This document shows, piece after piece, positions 1 through 7,947 of a DNA stretch of 20,494 nucleotides. The position numbers and the translations under genes are program-made. Under the pieces are notes generated by a model. The model searched no databases. It was not told the origin of the DNA and saw only the letters and a list, made by a program, of their open reading frames with translations. Each line of letters opens with the position of its first letter. Within the stretch, counting starts at the first letter, position 1. The stretch is from Alteromonadaceae bacterium UBA2620 (lineage in GTDB: Bacteria > Pseudomonadota > Gammaproteobacteria > Enterobacterales > Alteromonadaceae), in contig DDJQ01000015.1 in assembly GCA_002339125.1 (NCBI GenBank), positions 445-20,938 on the forward strand, in the 5' to 3' direction.

Positions 1-455
1 AGAAAAGCTGATTTCCAACCTTAGAATGCGAATAGCAAAAAAAAATGTACACACCATTATACACAGTATGTACGTTTAAAATAAAAGCAACAGAGTAGAC
101 TCATAAAGCGTTGTCACTCACTCACATGCGAATAGACATTGTTTTTACTATATACTCCGTTTACCTGCCTTTTTTATTGCCAATAATCCGCTTTTTTCAT
201 TGCGATTCACATTGTTACCGCTACAATTGCCAGAGCGCTCTATACCAAATTGCATGCTTATCTATGCAAATAGGTATTATCAACCCTTGATTTCGGCCGC
301 CAGACTGTACTGCTGCCAAATCAATCGATGTTTACCGTCCAGGAAGGAGGAAATGTTGATGACGGTAAAAATTGTGTCCGATTTTTGACAGTCGCACACA
401 CAAAACCGTGGTTTGGTATAAACTAGTAAATATAACAATAGCGTTTGGGGACTGA
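1..455. other. Non-coding region upstream of flrA
   Basis: This AT-rich stretch has no convincing full-length gene on either strand. A 62-codon frame at 200-388 has unlikely composition, and only its last few codons have a good ribosome binding site (see the mini-ORF at 359-388). It contains a run of nine A residues (37-45), three copies of the 10-mer ATGCRAATAG (26-35, 126-135, 264-273) and a 10-bp palindrome AGAGCGCTCT (232-241). TATACT at 151-156 and TATTAT at 275-280 could be -10 elements, but neither has a good -35 at 16-18 bp. The flrA promoter probably lies here but I cannot place it. The end of any upstream gene is outside the window. Confidence 0.6.
359..388 (+). CDS. Possible nine-codon leader mini-ORF upstream of flrA
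   Basis: A consensus Shine-Dalgarno AAGGAGG (344-350) lies 8 nt before ATG 359. That start opens a nine-codon frame, MTVKIVSDF, ending at TGA 386-388. An in-frame ATG at 353 is too close to the same site. This ribosome binding site is stronger than those of most structural genes in the window, yet it serves only a tiny frame that stops 67 nt before flrA. It may be a leader peptide affecting flrA expression, a relic of an older start region, or chance. The peptide faintly resembles the start of receiver domains (I-V-S-D compared with L-V-S-D in FlrA), but nine residues are too few to weigh. Confidence 0.3.
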   Translation: MTVKIVSDF

Positions 456-1889
456 ATGAAGGATATATTGCTTGTTAGTGATAACAATGCATTACAACAA
501 AATCTGCACACGATCCTGACATTTTTAGGGGAGCCGTGTGTTTCACTTTCGGTGTCTGAAGCGCAATCGTTGCTCGAAAACAAATCACCCGTTGCGGTGA
601 TCATCGATGTAGAAACCGGCAACGATGCCCTGGCGTTAATCAAAAATTATCCTCAGCATCCGTTCGTAGCAATCAATATGGCCGACCAGCCAGGCCTTAG
701 CGTAGGCAATTTGGTGGGGCATATCACGCTGCCGATAACTTACCCGGCACTGACGCAGGCTATTCACCGCTGCCAGGAATATATTCGTAGTCACCCCGTA
801 CGCAACGGCGCGGTCCCCACTAAAACCCGGTTATTCCGCAGTCTGGTGGGTAAAAGCGAGCAAATTCAGGGCGTTCGTCGCCTGGTAGAACAGGTTGCAC
901 CCACTGAAGCCACAGTGCTTATTCTGGGGGAGTCTGGAACCGGTAAAGAAGTTGTCGCGCGTAATGTTCACTTTTTATCTGAGCGCAAAGATGGGCCGTT
1001 CATCCCGGTAAACTGCGGTGCCATACCCGGTGAACTGCTGGAAAGTGAGCTGTTTGGTCACGAAAAGGGCGCTTTTACCGGTGCTATCAGTGCCCGTAAA
1101 GGCCGTTTTGAGCTGGCCGAAGGCGGCACATTGTTTCTCGATGAAATCGGCGATATGCCGCTGCAGATGCAGGTGAAATTACTGCGCGTACTGCAGGAAA
1201 GAATGTTTGAAAGAGTCGGTGGTAACCGGCCAATACAGTGTGACGTGCGGATTATCGCCGCCACCCATCGCGATCTGGAAAAGATGATTGCCGATGATAA
1301 GTTCCGCGAAGATTTATATTACCGTCTGAACGTGTTCCCTATCGACAGTCCGGCCCTGCGTGAACGCCGTGAGGATATTCCGTTACTGTTGCAGGAGTTG
1401 AACAGCCGCATTCAGGGAGATGGTGTCGACCCGGTCAAATTTACTGAGCGCGCTATCAGTTCTCTGATGGAGCACCCCTGGTCGGGCAATGTCCGCGAGT
1501 TGTCTAATCTGGTGGAACGACTGATGATCCTCTATCCGGGCCAGATTGTCGATGTGCAGGATCTGCCGCAGAAATACCAGTATGGTGACATGGAGCGCTT
1601 TGAGCCGGATTACCCCGAAGAAGTGCTTGAGCGTGATGCCTTCAACGAACTCTTCGCCGAGTCGGCCGGATATGACGATGATACACCGGAGCCTGAACCG
1701 GCTATCAACGGTTATTTGCCGGATGAAGGGGTAAACCTTAAAGAGTATCTTTCGGAGCTGGAAATTAATCTTATCCAGCAAGCTCTCGATCAGCAGGAGT
1801 GGGTTGTCGCCCGGGCTGCCGATAAGCTGGGAATGCGCCGAACCACCCTGGTTGAGAAGATGCGCAAGTACAATATTCAGCGTGACTAG
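456..1889 (+). CDS. flrA: Sigma-54-dependent flagellar master regulator FlrA (FleQ family)
   Basis: This 477-residue enhancer-binding protein activates RNA polymerase-sigma-54 at early flagellar promoters. Residues 1-110 form a receiver-like domain that looks degenerate: D51 is present, but the usual Lys-Pro is Leu-Pro (L92-P93), so phosphorylation is unlikely. The AAA+ domain has Walker A GESGTGKE (158-165), the sigma-54 contact loop GAFTGA (205-210) and Walker B GTLFLDEIGD (224-233). A linker rich in acidic residues (about 380-425) leads to a Fis-type helix-turn-helix (about 450-473). LFRSLVG (126-132) and E165-x3-R169 match the c-di-GMP contacts known in FleQ. The length fits the family. 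GGGGA at 447-451 is a closely spaced ribosome binding site. The gene is monocistronic, followed by a terminator. FlrA rather than FlrC is supported by the receiver-like N-terminus and by the position ahead of flrBC. Confidence 0.96.
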   Translation: MKDILLVSDNNALQQNLHTILTFLGEPCVSLSVSEAQSLLENKSPVAVIIDVETGNDALALIKNYPQHPFVAINMADQPGLSVGNLVGHITLPITYPALTQAIHRCQEYIRSHPVRNGAVPTKTRLFRSLVGKSEQIQGVRRLVEQVAPTEATVLILGESGTGKEVVARNVHFLSERKDGPFIPVNCGAIPGELLESELFGHEKGAFTGAISARKGRFELAEGGTLFLDEIGDMPLQMQVKLLRVLQERMFERVGGNRPIQCDVRIIAATHRDLEKMIADDKFREDLYYRLNVFPIDSPALRERREDIPLLLQELNSRIQGDGVDPVKFTERAISSLMEHPWSGNVRELSNLVERLMILYPGQIVDVQDLPQKYQYGDMERFEPDYPEEVLERDAFNELFAESAGYDDDTPEPEPAINGYLPDEGVNLKEYLSELEINLIQQALDQQEWVVARAADKLGMRRTTLVEKMRKYNIQRD

Positions 1890-1908
1890 CACGCCTGAGC
1901 AGAGTTGG

Positions 1909-1936
1909 AGCTAACCATTCGGTTGGCTATTTTTCT
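1909..1936 (+). terminator. Rho-independent terminator after flrA
   Basis: An 8-bp stem with one G-U pair (1909-1916 with 1921-1928) and a 4-nt ATTC loop is followed directly by ATTTTTCT. It lies 20 nt after the flrA stop and separates flrA from flrBC. Confidence 0.85.
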
Positions 1937-2032
1937 GAATGTAAACGCTGACAACCTCCTTTTGTCATTATATTGACAGCGAAAACTTCGTTATAAATTA
2001 CTTATCTTATTGAAATTTAATAGCTAAATTTC

Positions 2033-2048
2033 TGGCACGACTAATGCA
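2033..2048 (+). promoter_or_regulatory. Sigma-54 (-24/-12) promoter for flrBC
   Basis: TGGCACG-ACTA-ATGCA matches the sigma-54 consensus TGGCACG-N4-TTGCW at every position but one. GG (2034-2035) and GC (2046-2047) are separated by exactly 10 nt. Transcription would start near 2059, about 35 nt before flrB. By analogy with Vibrio, FlrA would be the activator. Confidence 0.88.
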
Positions 2049-2094
2049 AAATCCTTAGCAGTCCAACAAGTGTCTGCAAATTGACGAGGAATGT

Positions 2095-3249
2095 ATGGCA
2101 TTAAATAGTCGTGTTGCCAATACCGTAGAAGAAGTATCGATAAAGCCGGTGAAAAGCCATCAGGCCGCGGCCGATTTATCGCTGGTACGCGAAACTGCTC
2201 AATCACAGCAGCAGGAACTCGACTCCTTACGACAACAAGCGTCCCGCCTTAACCACCTGTTACAGGTTATGCCCGCCGGGGTTATCGTGCTGGATGGCAA
2301 AGGTTATGTCAGGCAAGCCAATGAGCAGGCCTCTCTGCTACTGGGCGAACCGCTCGAAGGCGAGCTGTGGCGAACCATTATTGCCCGCTCTTTTAAACCC
2401 CGCGCCGACGATGGTCACGAAGTGTCGTTGTTCGATGGGCGCCGGGTGAAACTGTCTATTACGCCACTGGTGAATGAGCCGGGGCAACTTATCGTGCTTA
2501 CCGACCTTACGGAAACCCGCCAGTTACAGGCGCGTCTGAGTCATCTGCAACGCTTGTCCTCACTGGGCAAAATGGTTGCCTCACTGGCCCACCAAATTCG
2601 TACGCCACTGTCAGCGGCAATGCTGTATGCAGCCAATCTGACCCGCAAAAACCTGCAGCCAGAATCCGGCGTTCAATTTGCGCATAAACTGCAGGACAGA
2701 CTCAAAGAGCTGGAGAGTCAGGTCAATGACATGTTGCTGTTTGCTAAAAGCGGGGAGCAACAGGTCGTTAACGATATCTCAGTACAAGAACTGTATGAGG
2801 CAATTGCGCCTACAGCGCAAACCATCACCCAGGGCCAGGAGCAGGTTGTTATTTTTAAGGGCCAACAAATCGATGCGTCGATCACCGGTAATCTTACCGC
2901 CTTGCAGGGCGCTTTGCTTAACCTGATCCAGAATGCCAGCCAGATTAGTCCGAAGGGTAGCGATGTTACCGTGCAGTTCAGCGTACTTAACCGCTGGTTG
3001 TGTATCAATATCAGCGATCAGGGGCCTGGTATTTCTGACGCTCTGAAAGATAAAATTTTCGAACCCTTTTACACCACCAAAACGCACGGCACCGGTCTTG
3101 GTCTGGCTGTAGTGCAATCGGTGGTTAAAGCACATCAGGGCCGCATTAATGTGGAAAATCTGACCGATGAAGGCGCCTGTTTTTCCATTATGTTACCCCG
3201 CGCATTTGCCAGTGACATGGTAATTGCTGACACTCAACCAGAGGAATAA
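2095..3249 (+). CDS. flrB: Flagellar sensor histidine kinase FlrB (FleS family)
   Basis: This 384-residue histidine kinase is the partner of FlrC. It has no membrane segment, so it should act in the cytoplasm. An N-terminal coiled-coil-like stretch (about 30-58) precedes a PAS domain (about 55-140). The dimerisation and phosphoacceptor helix has SLAHQIRTP with H166. The ATPase domain has an N box NLIQNA (276-281), a G1 box DQGPGI (308-313), an F box around FEPFYTTK (322-329) and a G2 box GTGLGL (332-337), so all catalytic boxes are intact. GAGGA (2086-2090) is the ribosome binding site. The stop lies 3 nt before flrC, so the two are translated as a pair. The input signal is unknown; in Vibrio and Pseudomonas relatives it is linked to basal-body assembly. 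Confidence 0.95.
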   Translation: MALNSRVANTVEEVSIKPVKSHQAAADLSLVRETAQSQQQELDSLRQQASRLNHLLQVMPAGVIVLDGKGYVRQANEQASLLLGEPLEGELWRTIIARSFKPRADDGHEVSLFDGRRVKLSITPLVNEPGQLIVLTDLTETRQLQARLSHLQRLSSLGKMVASLAHQIRTPLSAAMLYAANLTRKNLQPESGVQFAHKLQDRLKELESQVNDMLLFAKSGEQQVVNDISVQELYEAIAPTAQTITQGQEQVVIFKGQQIDASITGNLTALQGALLNLIQNASQISPKGSDVTVQFSVLNRWLCINISDQGPGISDALKDKIFEPFYTTKTHGTGLGLAVVQSVVKAHQGRINVENLTDEGACFSIMLPRAFASDMVIADTQPEE

Positions 3250-3252
3250 CCC

Positions 3253-4599
3253 ATGCCAAAAACAACCGTACTGATCGTCGAGGATGATGCAGGCCTGCGC
3301 GAAGCGCTGGTAGATACGCTGTTACTGGCTGATTATCAGGTGGTCGCCGCCGATTCAGCAGAGCAGGCGATTATGCTGCTCAGTAAGCAGTCGGTGGATA
3401 TCGTGGTAAGTGATATTCAGATGGGCGAAATGAATGGCCTGGCGCTCTTAAAAGCAATTAAGAGCAAAGATGCCAATTTGCCGGTACTGCTGATGACAGC
3501 TTACGCCACGGTGGATGACGCGGTAAGTGCCATGCGCGATGGCGCGACGGATTATTTGTCGAAACCCTTTGCGCCCGAAGTGTTGCTGAATCTGGTTGGT
3601 CGTTATGCACCGGCGCAAAAAGTCGAGTCCCGACAACCCATTGTTGGCGATAGCAGCAGCCTGGAATTACTCCAACTGGCACGTAAGGTAGCTCGCTCAG
3701 AGGCAACCGTGATGGTGTTGGGACCAAGTGGTTCGGGTAAAGAAGTTTTATCCCGCTATATCCACGACAACTCCCAGCGCAGTCAGTCACCTTTTGTGGC
3801 CATTAACTGTGCGGCCATTCCTGAAAATATGCTGGAAGCCACCTTGTTTGGTTATGAGAAAGGGGCCTTTACCGGCGCCGTGCAGGCTTGTCCGGGTAAG
3901 TTTGAACAAGCCCAGGGCGGCACTTTACTGCTCGATGAAATCACCGAGATGGACCTGGCGCTACAAGCGAAGTTATTACGGGTGCTGCAGGAAAAAGAAG
4001 TGGAGCGCCTCGGTGCCCGCAAAACCATTGAGCTGGACGTAAGGGTTATCGCTACCAGTAACCGCGACTTAAAAGAAGCCGTGGCCAGAGGTGAGTTTCG
4101 GGAAGATTTATATTACCGGTTAAATGTATTCCCAATTACCTGGTTGCCATTAGCGCAACGGACAGGGGATATTATTCCACTCGCCGAACACCTGATTAAT
4201 CGCCATTCGGCGCAGCAAGGGTTAGGACAGTTTAAGCTGAGTGCGTCAGCCCGCAGCAAGCTGTTACAACACAGCTGGCCCGGCAATGTCCGTGAACTGG
4301 AAAATGTTTGCCAGCGAGCGCTTATCTTATGTGAATCAGAGCTGATTGACGCCAGTGATCTGATGATCGAACCTATGAGCGGGCAGTCCTTTGCTTCTGC
4401 CAGTGAAGCAGACTATGAAGAGGATGACAGTCGTCTGGGTTCGGAGCTGCGTCACCAGGAGCACCAGATTATTCTGGATACCCTGGCGTCCTGTAAAGGA
4501 AAACGCAAGGACGTGGCCGAAAAGCTCGGCATCAGCCCGCGCACGCTGCGCTATAAACTGGCGCGCATGCGTGAGCAGGGTATCGAAGTACCGGCCTGA
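3253..4599 (+). CDS. flrC: Flagellar response regulator and sigma-54 activator FlrC (FleR family)
   Basis: This 448-residue NtrC-type regulator should be phosphorylated by FlrB and activate later flagellar genes. The receiver domain (5-118) is complete: acidic pocket D11-D12, phosphoacceptor D54, T82 and K104. The AAA+ domain has Walker A GPSGSGKE (157-164), GAFTGA (204-209) and Walker B GTLLLDEI (223-230). A Fis-type helix-turn-helix lies at about 417-438. The intact receiver contrasts with the degenerate one of FlrA, which supports assigning this as FlrC. GAGGAA (3241-3246) is the ribosome binding site and overlaps the end of flrB, so the pair is probably co-translated. The gene ends ahead of a hairpin terminator. 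Confidence 0.96.
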   Translation: MPKTTVLIVEDDAGLREALVDTLLLADYQVVAADSAEQAIMLLSKQSVDIVVSDIQMGEMNGLALLKAIKSKDANLPVLLMTAYATVDDAVSAMRDGATDYLSKPFAPEVLLNLVGRYAPAQKVESRQPIVGDSSSLELLQLARKVARSEATVMVLGPSGSGKEVLSRYIHDNSQRSQSPFVAINCAAIPENMLEATLFGYEKGAFTGAVQACPGKFEQAQGGTLLLDEITEMDLALQAKLLRVLQEKEVERLGARKTIELDVRVIATSNRDLKEAVARGEFREDLYYRLNVFPITWLPLAQRTGDIIPLAEHLINRHSAQQGLGQFKLSASARSKLLQHSWPGNVRELENVCQRALILCESELIDASDLMIEPMSGQSFASASEADYEEDDSRLGSELRHQEHQIILDTLASCKGKRKDVAEKLGISPRTLRYKLARMREQGIEVPA

Positions 4600-4622
4600 T
4601 AATACATTTCCACACCTACCTG

Positions 4623-4649
4623 CAGGGCGCTTATTCTGGCGCCCTGTTT
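4623..4649 (+). terminator. Probable rho-independent terminator after flrC
   Basis: A GC-rich 8-bp perfect stem, CAGGGCGC (4623-4630) with GCGCCCTG (4639-4646), has an 8-nt loop and is followed by TTT and a pyrimidine-rich tract. The short T run makes it less typical than the flrA terminator. It separates flrBC from the fliE operon. Confidence 0.75.
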
Positions 4650-4744
4650 GCTATTCCTCTCTTTTTGCTTGTAGCCCTGCGTTTGATTGCCGTCATAAAA
4701 TTGGCATAAATACGTAAGCTTCTGATATTAAATAATAATAAAAG

Positions 4745-4761
4745 TTGGTCTGGTCTTTGCT
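4745..4761 (+). promoter_or_regulatory. Sigma-54 (-24/-12) promoter for the fliE operon
   Basis: TTGGTCTGGTCTTTGCT has GG at 4747-4748 and GC at 4759-4760, separated by exactly 10 nt, with a good TTTGCT -12 element. The -24 element is less perfect (TTGGTCTG against TTGGCACG). The predicted start near 4772 leaves a leader of about 65 nt before fliE. A TTGGCAT at 4701 was ruled out because no GC follows at the right spacing. Confidence 0.8.
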
Positions 4762-4838
4762 GTAGATCTCTGTAAGTACAATTAAAGCCATAAATCCGGC
4801 ACCACCGGACAGGCAATCAACACACATCAGGAGCCGTT

Positions 4839-5177
4839 ATGGACGTTAAAGCCAACAGTTTGTATCAGGAAATGCAGGCTATGATCGCGCAGACTCGTCT
4901 GGACGTTAATCCACAGCAAAATCTTGATATCAATACGGAGTTAAATACTTCGAAAAGCGATTTTGCTGCGATGCTGGGCAATGCTGTTGAGAAGGTAAAC
5001 AGTATGCAGCTCGAATCCAAAGAAATGACTCAGCGTTTCGAAATGGGCGACAAATCCCTCAGCCTGGCTGAAGTAATGCTGGCCAAAGAGAAGTCGGGCA
5101 TTGCGTTTGAAGCCACCGTGCAGGTGCGCAATAAAGTGCTTGAAGCGTACAAGCAAATCATGAATATGCCGGTGTAG
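4839..5177 (+). CDS. fliE: Flagellar basal-body protein FliE
   Basis: This 112-residue protein of the usual FliE size joins the MS ring to the proximal rod and is among the first export substrates. It has no signal peptide, as expected for a protein using the flagellar export route. The C-terminal half is a helical region with the family pattern: serine- and alanine-rich helices, then a conserved end with ATVQVRNKVLEAYKQIMNMPV-like sequence (about 92-112). AGGAG (4829-4833) is a strong ribosome binding site 5 nt before the ATG. It is the first gene of the operon and lies 14 nt before fliF. Confidence 0.96.
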   Translation: MDVKANSLYQEMQAMIAQTRLDVNPQQNLDINTELNTSKSDFAAMLGNAVEKVNSMQLESKEMTQRFEMGDKSLSLAEVMLAKEKSGIAFEATVQVRNKVLEAYKQIMNMPV

Positions 5178-5191
5178 TGGAGTAACTGACT

Positions 5192-6880
5192 GTGGCTGAA
5201 GCAACGGGAACAAATCTGGCCGTCTCTGACGGGGCGGATTCCGATAACGAGCAAAAATCCGGCTTTATGGACACCATTGGCAGTACCGATATGGTGCGCC
5301 AGATGACACTGGTAATTGTGTTGGTAATCAGCGTGGCTATCGCCATCTTTGTGGTGTTGTTTATCCAGGAACCGGATTTCCGTCCGCTGGCTAAAATGGA
5401 CACCGAAGAGCTGATCGAAACCCTCGATTACCTTGATGCCAACCAGATTGAATATCAGCTGGAAGGCAACATCGTTCATGTTCGGGTCGACCAATACCAG
5501 AAAATAAAACTGGGTATGAGCCGCGAAGGTCTGGCGCAGGCCGAACAGGCCGGCAGTGACATCATCATGCAGGATATGGGCTTTGGCGTATCACAGCGGG
5601 TGGAAATGGAACGCCTCAAGCACGCCCGGGAAATGCAAGTGGCGGCTACGATTGAAGACATGGCCAGCATCAAAAAGGCCCGGGTACTGCTGGCATTACC
5701 CAAAGAAAATGTGTTTGCCCGTCGTGAGAAGAAAGCCAGTGCCACCGTGGTGCTTACTGCCACTCGCGGCTCGGCGATTACCGGCGAAGAAGTAGACGCG
5801 GTAGTCGATATTGTTGCCTCCGCGGTGCAGGGCATGGAGCCTGAGCGCGTCACCGTTACCGATAGCAATGGCCGGTTACTTAACTCTGGCTCGCAAAATT
5901 CAGTAAGTGCCAGAGCACGAAAAGAATATGAAATAGAGCGTCAGCGTGAGAGCGAGTACCAGGAAAAGATTGATGCCATTTTAATTCCTGTGCTGGGTAT
6001 TGGTAACTACACGGCGCAGGTGGATGTCAGCATGGACTTTACCGCGGTGGAACAAACCCAGCGCCGGTATAACCCGGATTTACCCGCCGTGCGCAGTGAA
6101 ATGGTAGTAGAGGAAAACTCAGTAGGCTCAGTGGCCGGTGGTATTCCCGGCGCCATCAGTAACCAACCGCCACTTGACGCAAATATCCCTGAAAACGCTA
6201 TCGGCAATGGTCAGGTAGCGCCGGTCCCCGGCAGAACCACCAAAGAGTCGACCCGCAATTATGAGCTGGACACCACTATCAGCCATACCAAGCAACAAAC
6301 TGGTGTGATCCGTCGTCTGAGTGTGTCAGTGGCGGTGGACTATCAACAAAGCACGGCTGAAGATGGCACTGTGACCAGTGAAGCCCGCAGCCAGGAAGAG
6401 TTACTTAGCATTCGCCGTTTACTGCAGGGCGGTATCGGCTTCGACGTTACCCGTGGTGACAGCCTCGAAGTGGTCAGCATGCCGTTCAGTCGCATCGATG
6501 CCGGTGATATGGAAGAGCTACCACTTTGGGAACAACCTTTCTTTATGCCTATACTTAAGTGGGTAATGGGCGGACTGGTCGTTATCACGCTGATCTTTGC
6601 CGTCATCAGACCGATGCTGTCAAAACTGATCAATCCGGCGGATAGTCAGGCTAGTGATGAATTTGACGCTGATGAAGGATTGGATCTGGGTGATGATACC
6701 ATTAACATGCTGTCCAGCGAGTTTGATGCCGGCCAGGTTGGCTTTGCACCGGATGGCTCGTTAATGTTACCGGATCTGCATAAAGATGAAGATGTGTTAA
6801 AAGCGGTGCGTGCACTGGTGGCCAATGAACCTGAACTATCTGCCCAGGTAGTGAAGGGCTGGCTGTTGCAGGATGAGTAA
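5192..6880 (+). CDS. fliF: Flagellar MS-ring protein FliF
   Basis: This 562-residue protein forms the inner-membrane MS ring on which the switch and export gate assemble. A first membrane segment lies at about 39-59, followed by the periplasmic ring-building region. That region includes a Gly/Pro-rich flexible stretch near 308-350. A second membrane segment (about 452-474) leads to an acidic cytoplasmic tail, whose last roughly 40 residues should bind FliG. The start is GTG at 5192, supported by GGAG (5179-5182) 9 nt upstream; no ATG is better placed. Length and layout are normal for the family. fliG follows after 15 nt. Confidence 0.97.
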   Translation: MAEATGTNLAVSDGADSDNEQKSGFMDTIGSTDMVRQMTLVIVLVISVAIAIFVVLFIQEPDFRPLAKMDTEELIETLDYLDANQIEYQLEGNIVHVRVDQYQKIKLGMSREGLAQAEQAGSDIIMQDMGFGVSQRVEMERLKHAREMQVAATIEDMASIKKARVLLALPKENVFARREKKASATVVLTATRGSAITGEEVDAVVDIVASAVQGMEPERVTVTDSNGRLLNSGSQNSVSARARKEYEIERQRESEYQEKIDAILIPVLGIGNYTAQVDVSMDFTAVEQTQRRYNPDLPAVRSEMVVEENSVGSVAGGIPGAISNQPPLDANIPENAIGNGQVAPVPGRTTKESTRNYELDTTISHTKQQTGVIRRLSVSVAVDYQQSTAEDGTVTSEARSQEELLSIRRLLQGGIGFDVTRGDSLEVVSMPFSRIDAGDMEELPLWEQPFFMPILKWVMGGLVVITLIFAVIRPMLSKLINPADSQASDEFDADEGLDLGDDTINMLSSEFDAGQVGFAPDGSLMLPDLHKDEDVLKAVRALVANEPELSAQVVKGWLLQDE

Positions 6881-6895
6881 TTAAGGGGTCGTAAC

Positions 6896-7936
6896 ATGGC
6901 AGAAGAACTGGCCACACAAGAAGAACAAACTTACGACGTAAGTAAGCTCGAAGGCGTTGAGAAAGCCGCGATCCTGCTACTGAGCCTGTCGGAAGAAGAT
7001 GCTGCCCAGATCCTTAAACATCTGGAGCCAAAACAGGTACAAAAACTCGGTGCGGCCATGGCCCGTATCGATGATATGACACAGGCAAAAATTACCTCTG
7101 TACATAAGCATTTTATCGAAGAAATTCAGAACTACTCAACCATTGGTTTCCAGAGTCAGGACTTTGTGAAACGGGCGTTAACTGCCGCGTTGGGTGAAGA
7201 CAAAGCCGCCAACCTGATTGATCAGATCCTGATGGGCTCCGGCGCTAAAGGCCTGGATTCCCTTAAGTGGATGGATTCCAAGCAGGTGGCGAGTATTATT
7301 CGCAACGAACACCCGCAGATCCAGACCATCGTGTTGTCTTATCTGGAGCCCGAGCAATCTGCCGAGATTTTGTCGCAGTTCCCCGAAAAAGTTCGCCTGG
7401 ATTTATTGATGCGGGTAGCCAACCTCGAAGAAGTTCAACCTGCTGCGTTGCAGGAGCTTAATGAGATCATGGAGAAACAGTTTGCCGGTCAGGCCGGTAC
7501 CCAGGCAGCCAAAATGGGCGGCCTGAAGTCTGCTGCCGATATTATGAATTACCTGGATACCAGTATTGAAGGCCAACTGATGGATGCGATTCGCGAGCAG
7601 GACGAAGAACTCAGTCAGCAAATTCAGGATCTGATGTTTGTGTTCGACAACCTGGTGGATGTGGACGATCGTGGTATTCAGGCTATTCTGCGCGAGGTGC
7701 AGCAGGACTCGCTGCTTAAAGCCATTAAGGGCGCCGACGAAGAACTCAAGAACAAGATCACCAACAACATGTCGAAACGTGCAGCAGAAATGCTCACTGA
7801 TGATCTTGAGGCCATGGGGCCGGTGCGGATCAGCGAAGTGGAAACTGCACAGAAAGAAATTCTGTCGGTGGCCCGACGCCTGGCTGATGCCGGTGAAATT
7901 ATGCTTGGCGGCGGTGGCGGCGAAGAGTTCCTCTAA
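6896..7936 (+). CDS. fliG: Flagellar motor switch protein FliG
   Basis: This 346-residue rotor protein couples the stator to the MS ring and binds FliM. The N-terminal domain should pack on the FliF tail. The middle domain has the EHPQ motif (138-141), followed by the Gly-Gly linker (208-209). The C-terminal domain has MFVF (247-250) and the charged torque helix with D257, D258 and R266. These keep the spacing seen in E. coli FliG, so torque generation should be intact. The tail ends in a run of glycines (338-342) and EEFL. AAGGGG (6883-6888) is a good ribosome binding site 7 nt from the ATG. Confidence 0.97.
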   Translation: MAEELATQEEQTYDVSKLEGVEKAAILLLSLSEEDAAQILKHLEPKQVQKLGAAMARIDDMTQAKITSVHKHFIEEIQNYSTIGFQSQDFVKRALTAALGEDKAANLIDQILMGSGAKGLDSLKWMDSKQVASIIRNEHPQIQTIVLSYLEPEQSAEILSQFPEKVRLDLLMRVANLEEVQPAALQELNEIMEKQFAGQAGTQAAKMGGLKSAADIMNYLDTSIEGQLMDAIREQDEELSQQIQDLMFVFDNLVDVDDRGIQAILREVQQDSLLKAIKGADEELKNKITNNMSKRAAEMLTDDLEAMGPVRISEVETAQKEILSVARRLADAGEIMLGGGGGEEFL

Positions 7937-7947
7937 CAGGATAAGCT

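Noticed and set aside
232..241. Perfect 10-bp palindrome AGAGCGCTCT
   Set aside because: One such palindrome is expected by chance about every 1,000 positions, and there is no second copy or promoter next to it.
200..388. A 62-codon frame upstream of flrA
   Set aside because: Composition is unlike a real protein and no ribosome binding site serves the start at 200. Only the last nine codons, with their own Shine-Dalgarno, are kept as a possible mini-ORF.
373..398. TGTG...CACA as a CRP site before flrA
   Set aside because: The half sites are 26 nt end to end, against 16 for the CRP core TGTGA-N6-TCACA, and do not match the full pentamers.
385..422. TTGACA (385-390) with TATAAA (417-422) as a sigma-70 promoter for flrA
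   Set aside because: The spacing is 26 bp, far from the 16-18 bp needed, and no -10-like hexamer lies at the right distance.
4701..4720. TTGGCATAAATACGTAAGCT as a sigma-54 promoter
   Set aside because: The GC lies 13 nt after GG, not 10, so the -24/-12 geometry is wrong; the site at 4745-4761 fits exactly.
5030..5494. A 154-codon minus-strand frame across fliE and fliF
   Set aside because: It lies opposite two clear genes, has no recognisable motifs, and other long minus-strand frames here are likewise shadows of real genes.
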